From positions 1-18,722 of the forward strand of contig JAIRVA010000304.1 of the NCBI GenBank assembly GCA_031254155.1: a stretch of DNA of 18,722 nucleotides, given 5' to 3'. Below the pieces are notes generated by a model. It ran no database searches, was not told the origin of the DNA, and saw nothing but the letters and a program-made list of their open reading frames with translations. Position numbers and translations under genes: made by a program. The stretch comes from Propionibacteriaceae bacterium (GTDB lineage Bacteria; Actinomycetota; Actinomycetes; Propionibacteriales; Propionibacteriaceae). Of this stretch, positions 16,257 to 18,722 are shown piece after piece (the first letter of the stretch is position 1; each line of letters begins with the position of its first letter).

Positions 16257-16261
16257 AGGAG
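16257..16261 (+). promoter_or_regulatory. Ribosome binding site of the LRV-type membrane protein gene
   Basis: AGGAG within AAAGGAGAGA, six bases before ATG 16268, in the 16-base gap after the previous stop. It fixes the start at 16268; the much longer open frame upstream is a shadow of the FHA/HTH gene. Confidence 0.8.
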
Positions 16262-16267
16262 AGACAC

Positions 16268-16972
16268 ATGGATCTAGTCGAAGCTCAACGGGCGGTGGGT
16301 GAGCCCGCGACCCCGGCGGCCGTGATCGCGGACATCGCGACCCAGTACCCCGGTCTCAGGGCCGCGGTCGCCGCCCACCCGGCGGCCTACCCGGGTCTGC
16401 TGGAGTGGCTCGACGCGGTGGGCGACCCCGCGGTGAAGGCGGCGGTGGCGGCCCGGCGCGGGGGACCGGCCCCGGCGGTCCCCGCCGCCCCGGTGGCCCC
16501 GGTGGTCCAGCCAGCGGTACCGGCCCAGGCGTATCCGTCCGCTCCGGCGTACGAGACGCCGTCGTACACCCCGGGGCCCGGTTACAGCCAGGCGTCGGCG
16601 TACGAACCGCCGGTCTTGGGCGGGGCCTACCCGGCCATGTCCGCGGAACCCGATCTCACGGTCTACGAGCCGGAGGTGACGCCGGGCTACCAGCCGTCGG
16701 CCTACCAGACCCCGGCCCCCTACCAACCGGCCTACCCGGTGTCGGCACCCACGTACCAGCCGCGGCCGGCCGACGCGCCGAACTTCGGGTACGCCGTGCT
16801 GGGCTTCTTCATCCCGGTCGTCGGTCTGATCCTCTTCCTGGTCTGGCGGGAACAGACGCCGCTGAAGGCCAAGTCGGCCGGCAAGGGGGCTCTGATCTCG
16901 GTTATCGCCGGCGTGGTGTTCTACGTCATCTTCGTCGCCATTCTCGGGGCGGCGTTCAACAGCTACCGCTGA
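16268..16972 (+). CDS. LRV-type N-terminal domain with Pro/Tyr-rich linker and two membrane helices
   Basis: 234-residue membrane protein. The N-terminus (about 13-63: ATPAAVIADIATQYPGLRAA, then AHPAAYPGLLEWLDAVGDPAV) matches the variant leucine-rich repeat (LRV) type of actinobacterial proteins, with alternating short helices and conserved YPGL/HPAAYPGLL. A Pro/Tyr/Ala-rich linker (65-170) with many PxY units follows. Two hydrophobic helices (about 174-193 and 207-229) flank a short basic loop (WREQTPLKAKSAGKG), giving both ends on the same side, probably cytoplasmic. A clear RBS precedes ATG 16268. It is the last gene of the operon, 16 bases after the FHA/HTH gene, and its end converges with the minus-strand ATPase gene. 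No enzyme motif is visible. It may recruit a partner to the membrane (inference). Confidence 0.85.
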   Translation: MDLVEAQRAVGEPATPAAVIADIATQYPGLRAAVAAHPAAYPGLLEWLDAVGDPAVKAAVAARRGGPAPAVPAAPVAPVVQPAVPAQAYPSAPAYETPSYTPGPGYSQASAYEPPVLGGAYPAMSAEPDLTVYEPEVTPGYQPSAYQTPAPYQPAYPVSAPTYQPRPADAPNFGYAVLGFFIPVVGLILFLVWREQTPLKAKSAGKGALISVIAGVVFYVIFVAILGAAFNSYR

Positions 16973-16976
16973 TCAA

Positions 16977-17000
16977 CCACGGTTCAGTCCACGGTTCAGT
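16977..17000. repeat. 12-bp tandem direct repeat at the convergent gene junction
   Basis: CCACGGTTCAGT occurs twice in tandem (16977-16988 and 16989-17000) between the plus-strand operon and the minus-strand ATPase gene. The right copy contains the ATPase stop codon (TGA, 16998-16996); the left copy supplies a second in-frame TGA four codons on. No inverted repeat or T-rich run typical of an intrinsic terminator is seen in this 23-base gap. Confidence 0.85.
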
Positions 17001-18722
17001 CCGGCATGGGGAGCTGGACGGTCCGGTACTTCCCGGCGTCGACCACGATGCCGCGCCCGAGCGGGAAGTCGGCCCGCTTGACCCGGGGGAAACCGACGCG
17101 GAACAGGCCGTCGCCATCGGCCTGGTCCGGCTGGACGACGATCCCGCGCCGACCGTTGCGGATCTCCGCGATGAGCGGCCAGGCCGAGCCCCAGCCGGCG
17201 GTCTCCGACTCGCCGATCACGAAGTGGCCGCTCCGCCGCGCGGCCCGGATGAGCGCCACCAGAGCGTTCTCGGCCGACGACCCGAGGAACTCCGGGAGCG
17301 ATTCAATGACGAGAACGGCGCCCGGGTGATCGCCGGCCGGGCGTTCCAACAGGGGCAGGATGTCCTCGCTGAGGGCGGCGACGTCGGCCTCCGAGGTCGC
17401 CGTGTCGGCCCACAGCCCGGCCGCGTGGAGGATCGAGCGGGCCGGGCCGACGAAATACTTCGGGACGCGGGGATCCCACCGGTGGAGGGACTGGACGAGC
17501 CAGCGCAGGGCGGTGGTCCGGCCGGAGCCGGGCAGCCCGGCGACCATGAACGTGCCGTCGGCCCGGAAGCCGACCGGTGCCAACGTGTCCTCGGCCACGC
17601 CCAGGGTGGGCAGGCCGCCGACCGTGGCCGGGACCCCGGCGGCGGGGATGAACGTGGGCAGGCGTTCGACACCCGGCGCCGGCGGTACCCCGACCTGGAC
17701 CATGCTCTTCGCGAGCTTGTCGATCGACGCCGCCTGTCGCTCCGTGTCCGGCGAGGCGTTGAACACCGAGACCTGGATCTCGTTACTTTCTTCGGCAAAC
17801 ACCGCGCGGCCCGCCGGACTCTGGCTGCCCAGGATGTCCTTGGGGATGTTGAGAAGGGTGTACGAGTTCTCGTCCGCCTGCCGCAGGATCAGCCGCCGTT
17901 GGATGCTCGCCGACAGCGACGTACTAACCGCGTTGGGACGTTCGGCCGTGAGGGCGACATGGATGCCGACGGAGCGGCCCTCGGCCAGCAAGCGGGCGAG
18001 GAGCGAGAAGAGAAACGCCAGCTCGGACGAGTTCTCGTACAGCTCCCGAAACGCCGCGAAGCCGTCGATGAGGAGGACGATACGCGGCAACGCGGCGTCG
18101 CCGGTGATCCGGCGGTAGTCCGGCAGCGAGCCCGCCCGGGCCGCCGCGAACGTGGCCGCCCGCTCGTCGAGGGTCTGGGCGAGGCGGCGCAGGAGCCGGC
18201 CGACGCGTTCCTGGTCGGAGCCGTCGATGATGGCGCCCACGGGCGGCAGGGGTTCCAGCATGGCGAGCCCGGACGCGCCGCAGTCGAAACCGTAGACGTC
18301 GATCCGCGCGGTCTTGGCGATGATGCAGGCGGCGATGGCGAGGGTCCGCAGGGCGGCCGACTTGCCGGAACCGCTCGCACCGTAGATGGCGAGGTTGCCG
18401 TCTTCGTCGGGGCGCCAGAACACCGGGTGCTGGGCCTGGTTGGCGGGGTCGTCCATGACGCCGAGCACGAGTGCCGTCATCGCCTCCTCGCGGGAGGCCT
18501 TGAGCGAGAGGGGCAACAGTTCGTCGAGGTCGTACGACGGTGCCAGATCGGGCAGCCAGGGCTTGCGGGGCAGGGGCAAGCCCGCCGTGGCGGCGGCGGC
18601 GCGGATCGAGTCGACGATCCGGGTGATGTCCTTGGGGCCGGCTGGCTTGGGCCGGGACGTCGTCGCGGCCGGGATCTCCCAGGGGGTACCCGCACCGAAG
18701 CTCAACCACTCGATGTCGATGC
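16996..18722 (-). CDS. FtsK/SpoIIIE-type ATPase of the EccC/EssC class, C-terminal part
   Basis: The visible 575 residues are the C-terminus of a larger protein; the frame is open to the window edge (IDIEWLSFGAG), so TTG 18705 is not a true start. Numbered from that TTG, two tandem ATPase domains are seen. The first has Walker A GASGSGKS (109-116) and Walker B RIVLLIDGF (208-216). The second has GLPGSGRTT (390-398) with Arg396 for the Walker lysine, and VLVIES for Walker B. The texts DVYGFDCGASGLAMLEPLPP and DGSDQERVGRLLRRLAQTLD fit the second and third motor domains of type VII secretion ATPases rather than DNA-pumping FtsK, as no C-terminal gamma/winged-helix domain is present. It is convergent with the kinase/FHA operon, so it has its own promoter off the right edge. 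Family call is strong; assignment to a working secretion system needs the genes outside. Confidence 0.88.
   Translation of the reverse strand, partial: IDIEWLSFGAGTPWEIPAATTSRPKPAGPKDITRIVDSIRAAAATAGLPLPRKPWLPDLAPSYDLDELLPLSLKASREEAMTALVLGVMDDPANQAQHPVFWRPDEDGNLAIYGASGSGKSAALRTLAIAACIIAKTARIDVYGFDCGASGLAMLEPLPPVGAIIDGSDQERVGRLLRRLAQTLDERAATFAAARAGSLPDYRRITGDAALPRIVLLIDGFAAFRELYENSSELAFLFSLLARLLAEGRSVGIHVALTAERPNAVSTSLSASIQRRLILRQADENSYTLLNIPKDILGSQSPAGRAVFAEESNEIQVSVFNASPDTERQAASIDKLAKSMVQVGVPPAPGVERLPTFIPAAGVPATVGGLPTLGVAEDTLAPVGFRADGTFMVAGLPGSGRTTALRWLVQSLHRWDPRVPKYFVGPARSILHAAGLWADTATSEADVAALSEDILPLLERPAGDHPGAVLVIESLPEFLGSSAENALVALIRAARRSGHFVIGESETAGWGSAWPLIAEIRNGRRGIVVQPDQADGDGLFRVGFPRVKRADFPLGRGIVVDAGKYRTVQLPMPD

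Noticed and set aside
16973..17000. Rho-independent terminator between the convergent genes
   Set aside because: There is no inverted repeat or T-rich tail, only a direct repeat.

Overview
The window is high-GC throughout and densely coding, with GTG starts, 1-4 nt gene overlaps and protein families typical of Actinomycetota (high-GC Gram-positive bacteria, probably Micrococcales or Propionibacteriales). The genus cannot be read from the sequence. No tRNA, rRNA, CRISPR array, insertion sequence or phage gene was found. No gene-free stretch reaches 300 bases; the longest true gap is about 35 bases.

Layout. Positions 1-16972 hold one plus-strand operon of ten genes that enters the window already in progress. 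In order they are: (1) a giant secreted or anchored protein with a propeller-like N-terminal region, eleven cadherin/Ig-like repeats and five fibronectin type III (Fn3) units; (2) a MoxR AAA+ ATPase; (3) a DUF58 membrane protein; (4) a TgpA-like transglutaminase-fold membrane protein; (5) a zinc-ribbon/FHA protein; (6) a PP2C Ser/Thr phosphatase; (7) a second zinc-ribbon/FHA protein; (8) a transmembrane Ser/Thr kinase; (9) an FHA-like protein with a helix-turn-helix-like tail; (10) a small LRV-type two-helix membrane protein. Genes 2-9 are joined by TGATG, ATGA or GTGA overlaps, with a single 3-base gap, so they are very likely co-transcribed and translationally coupled. On the minus strand, running in from the right edge, is the C-terminal part of an FtsK/SpoIIIE ATPase of the EccC/EssC (type VII secretion) kind, convergent with the operon.

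Interpretation. The order Fn3 protein, MoxR, DUF58, transglutaminase, with FHA, PP2C and kinase genes alongside, closely resembles the actinobacterial cluster described in Bifidobacterium as PFNA (kinase Pkb2, Fn3 protein, AAA ATPase, DUF58, transglutaminase). The working model is a membrane-embedded phospho-signalling machine. The kinase, which has its own Fn3-like ectodomain, and the phosphatase would set the state of FHA adaptor proteins. MoxR would act on the DUF58 and TgpA-like membrane proteins, and the giant Ig/Fn3 protein would contact the wall or another cell. The partner secretion ATPase suggests a link to a type VII-like export system, although no WXG100, EccB, EccD or mycosin gene is visible.

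The most notable oddities are: a frame break in the giant gene at a run of nine G; loss of the catalytic cysteine in the transglutaminase domain; three DHDGxT repeats in the second FHA protein that look like phospho-acceptor sites; a composition break in the last 110 codons of the giant gene; and degenerate ATPase and FHA motifs at the right end.
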